In this document: positions 15,533 through 23,845 of the stretch, one piece after another | Position numbering within the stretch: the stretch's first letter is position 1 | Layout of the letters: each line of letters opens with the position of its first letter | Source: Actinoplanes teichomyceticus ATCC 31121 | GTDB lineage: Bacteria > Actinomycetota > Actinomycetes > Mycobacteriales > Micromonosporaceae | Assembly: GCF_003711105.1 (NCBI RefSeq) | Contig: NZ_CP023865.1 | Location: forward strand, 6,803,001-6,867,000 | DNA: 64,000 nucleotides | Direction: 5' to 3' | Notes under the pieces: model-generated | What the model was told of the DNA's origin: nothing | Database searches by the model: none | The model's input: the letters and a program-made list of their open reading frames with translations, nothing else | Program-made: the position numbers and the translations under genes

Positions 15533-16744
15533 GTGCGTTCCGACAACCCCGCGGTGGTCACCGTCATCGGTCTCGGCGCCGGCGGCTGGCCGGACCTTTC
15601 CGGTACGGCCCAGGCCCTGCTGACCGACGCCGAGGTGGTCTTCGGCGGCCCCCGGCAGCTGGCCCTGCTCCCGGACGCCACGACCGCGCGGCGGGTCCCC
15701 TGGCCCTCCCCCATGCTGCCGGCGCTGCCCGGCCTGTTCGAGTCCGAGCGCGACCGCCGGGTCTGCGTGCTGGCCAGCGGCGACCCGATGTTCCACGGCA
15801 TCGGCGCCACGCTGGCCCGGATCCTCGGCCCGCGGCGGCTGCGCGTCCTGCCGCACCCGTCCTCGGTCTCGCTGGCCGCCGCCCGCCTCGGCTGGGATCT
15901 GGCCCGCACCGACGTGGTCAGCCTGGTGACCGACCCGGTCCCGGCGATCGGCCGGGCGCTGAACCCGGGCCGCCGGATCCTGGTCCTGTCCGCCGGCGCC
16001 GAGACCCCGGCCGCCGTCGCCGGCTACCTGACCTCCCGGGGCTACCCCGGGGCCCGGCTCACCGTGCTGGAGCAGCTCGGCGGCCCGGGCGAGCGGCTGC
16101 TCAGCGGCACGGCCGGCGACTGGGCGATGCCGCCCGGCGACCCGCTCAACGTGATCGCGGTCGAGTGCGGCGACGGCCCGCCGCTCGCGGTGGCCCCCGG
16201 GTTGCCGGACGCGGCGTACGAGACGGACGGCCAGCTCACCAAGCGCGAGGTCCGCGCCGTCACCCTGGCCGCTCTCGGCCCGGCCCCGGGCCGGCTGCTC
16301 TGGGACGTCGGCGCCGGCTCCGGCAGCATCGGGATCGAATGGCTGCGCAGCCACCCGGCCTGCCGCGCGGTGGCGATCGAGTCCTCCGCCGGCCGGGTCG
16401 CCACGATCACCGCGAACGCCGCCGCCCTCGGCGTGCCCGGCCTGCGGGTGGTGCACGGCCGTGCCCCGCAGGCGCTGGACGGCCTGCCCGACCCGGACAC
16501 CGTCTTCATCGGTGGCGGGGTGACCCGGGACGGCGTCCTGGACCGCTGCCTGGCCGCGCTGCGCCCGGGCGGGCGGCTGGTGGCGAACGCGGTGACGGTG
16601 GAGTCGGAGGCGGTGCTGGCCGCCTGGTACGCGAAACTGGGCGGCGAGCTGACCCGCCTGACGGTGCAGCGCGGCTCGCCGGTGGGTGGCTTCACCGGCT
16701 GGCGTTCCCTCATGCCGGTGACGATCTGGACACTGAATCGATGA
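15533..16744 (+). CDS. cobL: Precorrin-6Y C5,15-methyltransferase (CbiE-CbiT fusion)
   Basis: A 403-residue fusion. Residues 1 to about 200 are a tetrapyrrole methyltransferase (VTVIGLGAGGWPDL, LASGDPMFHGIGATL). Residues of about 225-403 are the decarboxylating SAM methyltransferase with KREVRAVTLAAL and the SAM loop LWDVGAGSGSIGIEW. It methylates C5 and C15 and decarboxylates the C12 acetate in corrin ring building. The start is GTG at 15533. The next gene begins within its stop (ATGA), starting a run of coupled cob genes. I looked for a cobalamin riboswitch upstream and saw none. Confidence 0.93.
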   Translation: MRSDNPAVVTVIGLGAGGWPDLSGTAQALLTDAEVVFGGPRQLALLPDATTARRVPWPSPMLPALPGLFESERDRRVCVLASGDPMFHGIGATLARILGPRRLRVLPHPSSVSLAAARLGWDLARTDVVSLVTDPVPAIGRALNPGRRILVLSAGAETPAAVAGYLTSRGYPGARLTVLEQLGGPGERLLSGTAGDWAMPPGDPLNVIAVECGDGPPLAVAPGLPDAAYETDGQLTKREVRAVTLAALGPAPGRLLWDVGAGSGSIGIEWLRSHPACRAVAIESSAGRVATITANAAALGVPGLRVVHGRAPQALDGLPDPDTVFIGGGVTRDGVLDRCLAALRPGGRLVANAVTVESEAVLAAWYAKLGGELTRLTVQRGSPVGGFTGWRSLMPVTIWTLNR

Positions 16745-17484
16745 CCGTACATTTCATCGGCGCCGGGCCCGGCGCCGCCGACCTCATCACCCTGCGTGGC
16801 CATCGGCTGCTCAGCGAGTCGCCGGTCTGCCTGTACGCCGGCAGCCTGGTGCCCGCCGAGCTGCTCGCCGCCTGCCCGGGCGGCGCCCGCCTGGTGGACA
16901 CCGCGAACCTGACCCTCGACGAGATCGTCGCCGAGATGGTCGCGGCGCACGAGGCCGGCCGGGACGTGGCCCGGCTGCACTCCGGCGACCCGTCGGTGTT
17001 CAGCGCGGTCGCCGAGCAGATGCGCCGGCTGGACGCGGCCGGCGTGCCGTACGACGTCACCCCGGGCGTTCCGGCGTTCGCCGCGGCGGCGGCCACCCTG
17101 GGGCGCGAGTTCACCGTGCCCGAGGTGGCGCAGACGGTGATCCTGACCCGCACCGCGGAACGGGCCACCGCCATGCCGCCCGGCGAGGACCTGGCCACGC
17201 TCGGCGCGAGCCGGGCCACGATGGTGCTGCACCTGGCCGTGCAGCGGATCGACGCGGTGGTCGCCGAGCTGGTCGGCAACTACGGCACGGACTGCCCGGT
17301 CGCCGTGGTGGCCCGGGCCAGCCGGCCGGACGAGCTGATCGTGCGTGGCACACTCGCCGACATCGCGGACCGCGTCCGGGCGGCCGGGATCCGGCGGACC
17401 GCGGTGATCGTGGTGGGCGCCGCGCTGACCGCCGGCCAGTTCCCGGACAGCCACCTGTACTCGGCGGACCGCTGCCGCTCGTGA
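16741..17484 (+). CDS. cobM: Precorrin-4 C11-methyltransferase
   Basis: A 247-residue SAM-dependent tetrapyrrole methyltransferase beginning MTVHFIGAGPGAADLITLRG, the glycine-rich family signature. It continues VCLYAGSLVPAELL, RLHSGDPSVFSAVAEQM and YDVTPGVPAFAAAAA. The YAGSL and HSGDPS elements point to CobM/CbiF rather than other family members. It overlaps cobL and cobK by four bases each side, so the three are probably translated together. Confidence 0.92.
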   Translation: MTVHFIGAGPGAADLITLRGHRLLSESPVCLYAGSLVPAELLAACPGGARLVDTANLTLDEIVAEMVAAHEAGRDVARLHSGDPSVFSAVAEQMRRLDAAGVPYDVTPGVPAFAAAAATLGREFTVPEVAQTVILTRTAERATAMPPGEDLATLGASRATMVLHLAVQRIDAVVAELVGNYGTDCPVAVVARASRPDELIVRGTLADIADRVRAAGIRRTAVIVVGAALTAGQFPDSHLYSADRCRS

Positions 17485-18209
17485 GGATCCTGATCCTGGG
17501 CGGCACCACCGAGGCCCGTGAGCTGGCCGGGCTGGTCGCCGGCGAGCACCGGGTGGTCACCTCGCTGGCCGGGCGCACGAGCGCGCCGCGGCTGCCCGCG
17601 GGGGAGGTCCGGGTGGGTGGTTTCGGCGGCGTGGCCGGGCTCGCCGGGTACCTGCGGGACGAGCGGATCGAGCTGCTGGTGGACGCGACGCACCCGTTCG
17701 CGGCGACCATGAGCGGGCACGCGGTCGCGGCGGGGGCGGTCACCGGCGTACCGGTGCTTTCCCTGCGCCGGCCCGGCTGGACCGCGGCGCCGGGCGACGT
17801 CTGGCACCGCGTCGCGTCCCTGGGCGAGGCGGCGGCCGTCCTGCCCGGGCTGGGCCGGCGGGTCTTCCTGACCACCGGACGGCAGGGCCTGGCCGCCTTC
17901 GCCGGCCTGGACGAGTGCTGGTTCCTGGCCCGGTCGGTGGAGCCGCCGGCGCCGCCCGCGCCACGGCGTCTGCGGGTGCTGCTGGACCGCGGGCCGTTCA
18001 CCGTCACGAGCGAACGCGGGCTGCTCGCCGAGCACCGGATCGACGTGCTGGTCACCAAGGACAGCGGCGGCTCGGACGCGAAGCTGGTGGCGGCGCGGGA
18101 GCTGGGCGTGCCGGTGCTGATGATCGACCGGCCACCGGCGAGCGCCGCACCGGCCGTGCCGACCGCGCCGGCCGCCGCGGAGTGGATCGGGCGGCTGGCC
18201 CGGCGGTGA
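17481..18209 (+). CDS. cobK: Precorrin-6A reductase
   Basis: A 242-residue protein starting GTG at 17481 in a GTGA overlap. It begins MRILILGGTTEARELAGLV, then has DATHPFAATMSGHAV and VFLTTGRQGLAAF, and ends near VLVTKDSGGSDAKLVAARELGVPVLMIDRP. These are all CobK/CbiJ hallmarks. It reduces the macrocycle with NADPH between the CobM/CobF and CobL steps. Its stop overlaps a further coupled gene. Confidence 0.93.
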   Translation: MRILILGGTTEARELAGLVAGEHRVVTSLAGRTSAPRLPAGEVRVGGFGGVAGLAGYLRDERIELLVDATHPFAATMSGHAVAAGAVTGVPVLSLRRPGWTAAPGDVWHRVASLGEAAAVLPGLGRRVFLTTGRQGLAAFAGLDECWFLARSVEPPAPPAPRRLRVLLDRGPFTVTSERGLLAEHRIDVLVTKDSGGSDAKLVAARELGVPVLMIDRPPASAAPAVPTAPAAAEWIGRLARR

Positions 18210-18574
18210 CCGCTTCCGGCGGCACCGGCCAGGCCGGATCGCCGCTGGTCGGTCAGCTGCGGGCGCGGGGCTCGCGGCGGCCCGGCCGACCGGGGTGGAC
18301 GTGGTCGGCGGCGCGGGCTGGACTCGGCGCCGGCCGGGCGGACGTGGTCGTCGACGTGCTGAACACGCGGGAGCGGGAGGAGACGGCGGCCACCGCGTCC
18401 TTCCGGGAGTCGGCGCGGAACGTGGCGCGCTCGGCCGGGGTCCGCGCGAAGATCACTTCGGACGGGCGGCCGTTCCTCGGCGCGGACATCCCGGTGGACG
18501 CGCCGGTCGCCGGACCGGGCGCCCGGCTCGGCACGGTCACCCTGGCCGCCTGGCGGGAGCGCGGCGGGAGCTGA
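18206..18574 (+). CDS. Unrecognised small protein coupled to the cobalamin genes
   Basis: A 122-residue reading frame whose GTG at 18206 overlaps the cobK stop (GTGA), continuing the pattern of the three genes before it. Nearly every third codon base is G or C, as in true genes here. The first 45 residues are Gly/Arg-rich. The rest is a soluble-looking domain (ADVVVDVLNTREREETAA, GVRAKITSDGRPFLGADIP, GTVTLAAWRER). I do not recognise a family. It could be a remnant or a small accessory of corrin synthesis. Confidence 0.55.
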   Translation: MTASGGTGQAGSPLVGQLRARGSRRPGRPGWTWSAARAGLGAGRADVVVDVLNTREREETAATASFRESARNVARSAGVRAKITSDGRPFLGADIPVDAPVAGPGARLGTVTLAAWRERGGS

Positions 18575-18582
18575 CCGCTCCG

Positions 18583-18612
18583 GGCCGGCCGCGGGCCGCG
18601 GCCGGGCCGGCC
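18583..18612. terminator. GC hairpin between convergent genes
   Basis: GGCCGGCC occurs at 18583-18590 and again at 18605-18612, flanking a GC-rich loop. It sits in the 39-base gap between the rightward cobalamin operon and the leftward regulator gene, where a bidirectional terminator is expected. The stem is self-complementary, so other pairings are possible. Confidence 0.45.
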
Positions 18613-18613
18613 T

Positions 18614-19564
18614 TCAGACCTTGGCCTTGAAGGTGCTCCGGTACGCCTGCGGGGTCGTGCTGAGCCGCTGGGTGAAGTGGTGCCGCAGGGTCTGCGCGCT
18701 GCCGAACCCGGCCCGGCCCGCGATCGCCTCGACGCTCAGGTCGGTCTCCTCCAGCAGCCGGCGGGCGAGCAGCACCCGCTGACCGGTCAGCCAGTCGTGC
18801 GGGGTCGCGCCGGTCTCGGCCCGGAACCGGCGGGCGAACGTCCGCGCGGCCATGTGCACGGCGTCGGCCATGGTCTCCACGGTGTGCTCCCGGTCGAGCG
18901 TCTCCAGCAGGTGGGCGAGCAGCGGCTGCAACGTCGCGCAGGACGCCATCGTGGGGATCGGCGTCTCGATGAACTGGGCCTGCCCGCCGTCGCGGTGCGG
19001 CGGGACCACCATCCGCCGGGCGATCTGCGCGGCCACCGCCGAGCCCTGCTCCTCGCGGATCAGGTGCAGGCCGCAGTCGATCGCGGCGGCGGTGCCGGCG
19101 CTGGTCAGCACGGTGCCGTCGACCACGTAGAGCACGCCGGGATCGACTTTGGCCCGGGGGAAGCGGGCGGCCAGCGAGTCGGTGTACCGCCAGTGGGTGG
19201 TGCAGCGCCGGTCGTCGAGCAGGCCGGCCTCGCCGAGCGTGAACGCGCCGGTGCAGACGCTCATCACCCAGGCGCCTCGGTCGTGGGCGTGGCGCAGCAC
19301 GTCGAGCACCTCGGCGGGCGCCTGGCGGACGTCGTTGGGCACCACGGCCACGAGGTCGGCGGTCCAGGCCGGGGCGAGGTCGTGGCTCGGGGTGATGGTG
19401 AAGCCGGAGTGCGACGGCACCGGTCCACCGTCGACGCCGCACACCGCGAAGTCGTAGCCCGGCAGCCCCTCGGCGGTGCGGTCGTAGCCGAACAGTTCAC
19501 AGAGGACACCCAGCTCGAAGACCGCCACCTCGGGCATGGCGATCACGGCGACGCTGCGCAACAT
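18614..19564 (-). CDS. GlxA-type regulator (DJ-1/PfpI domain plus AraC helix-turn-helix)
   Basis: A 316-residue protein. Residues 1 to about 180 form a DJ-1/PfpI-like domain (MLRSVAVIAMPEVAVFELGV, with nucleophile-elbow-like MSVCTGAFTLGEAGLLDDRR). Residues of about 205-316 are an AraC-type DNA-binding domain (MAARTFARRFRAETGATPHDWLTGQRV, AGFGSAQTLRHHFTQR). Regulators of this type usually activate or repress a neighbouring gene; the ligand is not predictable. The region before the start carries a TGGCA-TGCCA dyad that may be its own operator. Confidence 0.88.
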   Translation of the reverse strand: MLRSVAVIAMPEVAVFELGVLCELFGYDRTAEGLPGYDFAVCGVDGGPVPSHSGFTITPSHDLAPAWTADLVAVVPNDVRQAPAEVLDVLRHAHDRGAWVMSVCTGAFTLGEAGLLDDRRCTTHWRYTDSLAARFPRAKVDPGVLYVVDGTVLTSAGTAAAIDCGLHLIREEQGSAVAAQIARRMVVPPHRDGGQAQFIETPIPTMASCATLQPLLAHLLETLDREHTVETMADAVHMAARTFARRFRAETGATPHDWLTGQRVLLARRLLEETDLSVEAIAGRAGFGSAQTLRHHFTQRLSTTPQAYRSTFKAKV

Positions 19565-19585
19565 GCGCCCACCGTAGCGCAGGGT

Positions 19586-19620
19586 TGGCAGTTTCTTGAA
19601 GATGTATGGCATTCCTGCCA
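19586..19620. promoter_or_regulatory. TGGCA dyads upstream of the DJ-1/AraC regulator gene
   Basis: TGGCATTCCTGCCA (19607-19620) is a 5-bp inverted repeat with a four-base spacer. A further TGGCAG lies at 19586-19591, pairing with CTGCCA at 19615-19620. The sites lie between the regulator (leftward from 19564) and a small rightward gene at 19657, so they could control both. Binding is an inference. Confidence 0.4.
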
Positions 19621-19656
19621 CTGGCCGGGAGGAGTCCGTGGGGCGAGGCTGGATGT

Positions 19657-19779
19657 ATGGAAATCGCGGTTCTTGTCTTCTTCGTCCTACTATTGATCGC
19701 TTCGATGGCGGGCCTGACCCGCGACTCCCGGGACAGCGCCGACTGGAAGCCCAGCGTCGACGGGCGCCGCGCCACATGA
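19657..19779 (+). CDS. 40-residue single-pass membrane peptide
   Basis: A short frame starting at ATG 19657, preceded by a GAGG-like site, and ending at a TGA in a change of base composition. The peptide begins MEIAVLVFFVLLLIASMAG, a clear hydrophobic helix, followed by a polar tail LTRDSRDSADWKPSVDGRR. The A/T-rich codons of the helix and the positively charged end look like a real membrane microprotein. No family is recognised. It faces the DJ-1/AraC regulator across a shared control region. Confidence 0.5.
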   Translation: MEIAVLVFFVLLLIASMAGLTRDSRDSADWKPSVDGRRAT

Positions 19780-19784
19780 GGCCG

Positions 19785-19930
19785 CCCGGGGGAAAGCCGC
19801 CGGACCGGCAGCCGCGAGAGGGAGGGCCGCCCCGGCAACCGCGCGAGGGAGGGCCGCCGCACCGGCAGCCACGCACGGAAAAGCCGCCGGACCGGCGCCC
19901 ACGCGCACCGGCCCGGCGGCCTCCCTCCGG
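19785..19930. repeat. Degenerate tandem repeat of about 27 bases
   Basis: About four imperfect units built around GGGCCGCC...CCGGCAGCC...CGAGGGA fill the space between the 40-residue peptide gene and the convergent secreted hydrolase gene. No hairpin terminator is obvious. Confidence 0.6.
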
Positions 19931-19942
19931 CTCAGCCCGCGA

Positions 19943-21676
19943 TCATCGACCGCCGGTGAGGATGGAGACCGGTCGCGGCGCGGCCACCGGCGGCAGCCGC
20001 TTGCCGGGCGTCGCGCTCATCGTGGTCGCGGTCGCCGGCTCGCCGCCGGTCTCGATCGGCTCGGTGAACGGCTGGTGCTCCGCCGCGCACGTGGTGCCCT
20101 TGGCCGGCAGCGCCACCTTCAACAGGTAGTTGTCGATCGCGGCGGTGGCGCAGGCGCCCGTCCCGTACGCGGTGTGCCCCCAGTTGTCGCTGGTCAGCAG
20201 CCGCGAGTTGGGCAGCACCCGGCTCATCGCCACGGACGCGTCGTAGTTGGTCGCCGGGTCCCAGTAGTTGCCGATCAGCAGCACCGGAGCGGACGTCCGC
20301 TTGTTGAACGGTCCCCGGTACGCGTCCTCGTCGCGCACCGTCCAGGTGCTCCGGGCGCACGGGGCGTCGATGTAACCCCAGGCCCGCCCGAAGTACGGCG
20401 CCTGCCGGTCCCGGACCGCGGTCGCCGCCGGCCAGCTGGCGGCGTTCTTCGGGTGGGTGCCGTCGGTGCAGACCACGCCCATGGTGGTCTCGAAGCTGTT
20501 GTCGTACGGGAAGTCGTACCCGGTCGCGCGGGCGGTCCGGATCCGGTCCAGCACCGAGGTCCGTGCCGCCGCCACCGCCGGCGAGGAACCGCCCTTGATC
20601 AGCGCCGCGATGTCCGCCGCCAGCTGCATGGTGTTCTCCCCCGCGTACGGCGAGTAGAGCGCGCTGAGCTCGGCGGAGACGAAGTCGGCGTAGGTGATCG
20701 TGAAGGTGCCCTCCTCGTCGGTGACGACGACGGGCTTGGCCTTGAGGCTGCGGGTGATCGCCGCGAAGTTCGCCTCCGGGTTGCCGGCCGCGAACGCGCA
20801 GTACTTCTCGCCGGCCCGGTCGCAGCGCTTGAAGATCTCCTTCAGCGCCCGGTACGCGCCGTCCGCCGAGTGCAGCCGGGCGTCCAGGATGCGGTCACCG
20901 GCCGAGCCGGCGCCGACCCAGGCCCGCGGGTCGAGGTTGCCGTCGATGGCCAGCGCCCGCACCCGGTCCGGGAACATGTTGGCGTAGTACTCGCCGAGCA
21001 CGGTGCCGTAGCTGAAGCCCAGGTAGGTCAGCTTCTTGTCACCGACCGCCCGCCGGATGACGTCCATGTCCCGCGCGACCTCGGCGGTGGACATCGCGCC
21101 GGAGAGCGGCTTGCCGGTGGTCGAGCAGGCCTTGCCGAACGCCTTGGCCCCCGCGGTGTAGGTGGCCTCCTGTTTCGCGCCGACCGGGAAGGCGATGTTC
21201 AGCTTCGCCATGACGGCGGACTGCGCCTTGACGGAGGTGAAGCACTTGATGTTCGCGCTGGCGCCGATCCCCCGCGGGTCGACCCCGACGATGTCGAACT
21301 TCTGCAGCAGCGATTCGCTCAGGAAGTACGGCGCGTTGAGCGCGATGTCGGTGCCCGAGCCACCCGGTCCGCCCGGGTTGAGGAACAGGCTGCCGATCTT
21401 GTGCTTCTGATCCTTGGCCTTGACCCGCAGAACCGCGATCTCGGTCTTCGCGCCCTTCGGCTTGTCGTAGTCGAGTGGCAACTTCACCGTCGCGCACTCG
21501 GCGATCTCGTAGCACTTGTACCAGCCGAGCTTCGGTGTCGGCACCGAGTCGACCCGCTTGCTCTCGATCTTGCTGGTGCGGGCCGGCGACGCCGCTTCGG
21601 CCGCCACCGACGATCCGGCGACCAGAGCGATGCCGGCGATTCCGGCGACCACCAGCCGCGATCTTGAGAGGTGCAT
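19943..21676 (-). CDS. Secreted tripeptidyl aminopeptidase-like alpha/beta hydrolase
   Basis: A 577-residue exported hydrolase. The signal peptide MHLSRSRLVVAGIAGIALVAG ends near AAEAA. Catalytic features of the SlpD/SlpE/Tap family are visible: oxyanion region FLNPGGPGGSG, nucleophile LTYLGFSYGTVLGEYY, the acid region LIGNYWDPATNYDASV, and the histidine in TSDNWGHTAYGTGAC. A C-terminal TAP-like domain is present. These enzymes trim tripeptides from the N-termini of extracellular proteins. GGAGAAAGGGG precedes the ATG at 21676. Confidence 0.88.
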   Translation of the reverse strand: MHLSRSRLVVAGIAGIALVAGSSVAAEAASPARTSKIESKRVDSVPTPKLGWYKCYEIAECATVKLPLDYDKPKGAKTEIAVLRVKAKDQKHKIGSLFLNPGGPGGSGTDIALNAPYFLSESLLQKFDIVGVDPRGIGASANIKCFTSVKAQSAVMAKLNIAFPVGAKQEATYTAGAKAFGKACSTTGKPLSGAMSTAEVARDMDVIRRAVGDKKLTYLGFSYGTVLGEYYANMFPDRVRALAIDGNLDPRAWVGAGSAGDRILDARLHSADGAYRALKEIFKRCDRAGEKYCAFAAGNPEANFAAITRSLKAKPVVVTDEEGTFTITYADFVSAELSALYSPYAGENTMQLAADIAALIKGGSSPAVAAARTSVLDRIRTARATGYDFPYDNSFETTMGVVCTDGTHPKNAASWPAATAVRDRQAPYFGRAWGYIDAPCARSTWTVRDEDAYRGPFNKRTSAPVLLIGNYWDPATNYDASVAMSRVLPNSRLLTSDNWGHTAYGTGACATAAIDNYLLKVALPAKGTTCAAEHQPFTEPIETGGEPATATTMSATPGKRLPPVAAPRPVSILTGGR

Positions 21677-21798
21677 GCAGAGCCCCTTTCTCCACGAGGC
21701 TCGCATCGTAGGACGCCGATGCACGCGCACCGCCCGATGTGGACCGTCCGCGGCGGCGGCCCGGGTCGCCGGAGCAGTTTCCGCGCCCGGGTGCCGGG

Positions 21799-22500
21799 TC
21801 AGATCCCGGTGACGGCGAGGCTGCGGGTGACCACCGACGCACGCCACTGCGGCGGCGCGATCTCCGGGTACGCCGCCGCAGGTCGGCGGGCCGCCAGGGC
21901 GAGGCAGACGGTCAGCGCGCTGACCAGGCTCACCAGCGCCGAGGCGCCGACGGCGGCCTGTCCGGTGGCGATGCCGTAGAGCAACCAGGACGTGGCGGAC
22001 GCCACAGCCAGCCGGAACCGGGCCGGCGACAGCCCGGAGACGTCGCACGCGCGGTCGCGCAGAAGCGCCAGCGGCTGCGGGAGCGCCGACATCAGCGAGC
22101 CGACCGGCAGGACGGCGCCCAGCATCGCGCCCGCGTGCGCCGCGGTCACCTGCGGCAGCGCCGCCGCGGTCGCGGCCGCGCAGACGGCGAGCAGCACCGC
22201 GCCGGCCACCCCGGCCCCGGCGCGCAGCACCCGCAGCGAGCGCACCGCCGCCTGGGTGACCAGCAGCGCGGCCAGCACGGCCAGGCCGGCGGTCACGTTG
22301 AGAACGGCGGACACCACCTGGATCCGGTCCCCGATCAGCAGCCCGTACGTCAGCCAGCCGGCCGGCATCGCCACCGCGAGCAGGCACGCGGCCGGGGACA
22401 GGCCCCCGGTCCGGCGGCGCACGCAGGAGAGATACACCTGAGGCCAGGCGATGGACATGGACAGGGCGGCTCCGAGGAGGCCGAAGGCGTGCGCAGACAT
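21799..22500 (-). CDS. Seven-helix PQ-loop (SWEET-like) membrane protein
   Basis: A 233-residue membrane protein with about seven hydrophobic helices in a 3-1-3 pattern. Each half carries a PQ motif and a matching second helix. The first half has SIAWPQVYLS and TGGLSPAACLLAVAMPAGWLTYGLL; the second has SALPQPLALLRD and SGLSPARFRLAVASATSWLLYGI. PQ-loop/SWEET proteins passively move sugars or amino acids. Bacterial members are normally half-size (three helices, SemiSWEETs), so a full-length internally duplicated form is unusual. The ATG at 22500 is the obvious start. The substrate is unknown. Confidence 0.68.
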   Translation of the reverse strand: MSAHAFGLLGAALSMSIAWPQVYLSCVRRRTGGLSPAACLLAVAMPAGWLTYGLLIGDRIQVVSAVLNVTAGLAVLAALLVTQAAVRSLRVLRAGAGVAGAVLLAVCAAATAAALPQVTAAHAGAMLGAVLPVGSLMSALPQPLALLRDRACDVSGLSPARFRLAVASATSWLLYGIATGQAAVGASALVSLVSALTVCLALAARRPAAAYPEIAPPQWRASVVTRSLAVTGI

Positions 22501-22660
22501 GATCCGTTTCCGCTCGGTGACGTCAGGTCACCGATCGATTCGGCGCGGGCGGCCCGACGCTGATCGTCAGCACCCGGACCGCAACCACCCGCTACCCGCA
22601 CGCAACCGGCCCGGGACCCGTGGGTGACGCGAACCCGGCCGCATTTGGCACAGTGGACCC

Positions 22661-23836
22661 ATGCTGACCGACGTGGACCTCCCCGCGCCCGGACTGCTCT
22701 GGACCCGCTGGGCGGCGTTGAGCGCCGTGCTCAGCGGCGCCGGCCGTGGACAGCGGTGGTCCATCGACGAGAACGGCGCCCGGCGCGACGACCCGGACAC
22801 CGGCTGGGCCCGGTTCGCGCTGCTGGACGGTCGCCGCGCGGTGTTGTACGGCACACATCGGGAGCACCACGCCCGCGTCTCGGCCGACCCGGCGGCCGAC
22901 CCGCTCACCGGTGCGCCGGACTGGCTGCCGTGGGCCGACCTGGCGCCGCTGGCCGAGACCGACCGGCTGGGTTTCGTGATCTGGCACGAGAACGGGCGCT
23001 GGTCGCGGGTGCGCTACCGGCACCCGGTCGACGACGGGATGGCCGAGCTCGTCGCGCCGTTGCTGACCGAGGAGCACACGGTGAACGCGCTGCACGCCGT
23101 GGTGGCCCCGGCGCAGCGGCGGGACCTGCGCGAGACCGCCGCCGACCTGCTGCACGCGGCGGTCCGCGGCGAGGTGGACGCCGGCCGGCTCGCCGCGCTG
23201 CTCGGCGACCGGGCACACCTGGCGGCGGCGCTGGTCGTCGCCCGGGTGGGCGGGATCACCCCGGGCACCCGGCCGCCACGGATCGAGCCGGGACAGCGCC
23301 CGCCGATGCGCCGCGTGCGCCGGCTCAGTCAAGGCGAGCACGACCGGCTGGTCTGGGCCGCCATGCACGAGGCGACCGAGCTGCGCCGACCCGCCCCGCC
23401 GGACACCGACGAACTGGGCGCCCTGGTCAGCTGGTTGCAGGAGCGCGCGGACGGCGGGGACGGGCGGTGCTCGCTGCTGGCGTACGCGGACGCGACCAGC
23501 TTCAGCTCGCAGTCCGGCGAGCATCCGCCGGCCGACCGGCCCGGGGAGCAGCGGTACGCCGCCTTCCGCCGGCTCACCGAGCTGGTCCGCGCGCTGCGCC
23601 GAGCGGAGTCCGACCCCCGCTACGGCCGCTGGCTGTTCCTGCGGGTGGAGACCAGCGCCACCGACGTCCGGATCGAGCGCCGTTACGACTCGTGGCCGGT
23701 CTGGTGGCACGACGACGGCGTGTCCGGGCCGTGGCGCACCAACCTGCAGGAGGAGATGGAGGCCCGGCACCCGAGGTGGCGGCCGTCGTGGACCCGGCTG
23801 CTCGACCCGGAGGTGGCGTACCGGCCGACGTCCTGA
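22661..23836 (+). CDS. Unrecognised 391-residue protein
   Basis: A soluble, tryptophan-rich protein with no signal peptide or membrane helix. It starts at ATG 22661 (MLTDVDLPAPGLLWTRWAALSAVL). Notable stretches are WSIDENGARRDDPDTGWARFALLDGRRAVLYGTHREHH near residues 28-68 and a C-terminal RIERRYDSWPVWWHDDG. The codon pattern is that of a real gene. It lies divergent from the SWEET-like gene and ends nine bases before the convergent siderophore operon. I do not recognise a family and give no function. Confidence 0.6.
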   Translation: MLTDVDLPAPGLLWTRWAALSAVLSGAGRGQRWSIDENGARRDDPDTGWARFALLDGRRAVLYGTHREHHARVSADPAADPLTGAPDWLPWADLAPLAETDRLGFVIWHENGRWSRVRYRHPVDDGMAELVAPLLTEEHTVNALHAVVAPAQRRDLRETAADLLHAAVRGEVDAGRLAALLGDRAHLAAALVVARVGGITPGTRPPRIEPGQRPPMRRVRRLSQGEHDRLVWAAMHEATELRRPAPPDTDELGALVSWLQERADGGDGRCSLLAYADATSFSSQSGEHPPADRPGEQRYAAFRRLTELVRALRRAESDPRYGRWLFLRVETSATDVRIERRYDSWPVWWHDDGVSGPWRTNLQEEMEARHPRWRPSWTRLLDPEVAYRPTS

Positions 23837-23845
23837 TTTCGCCGG

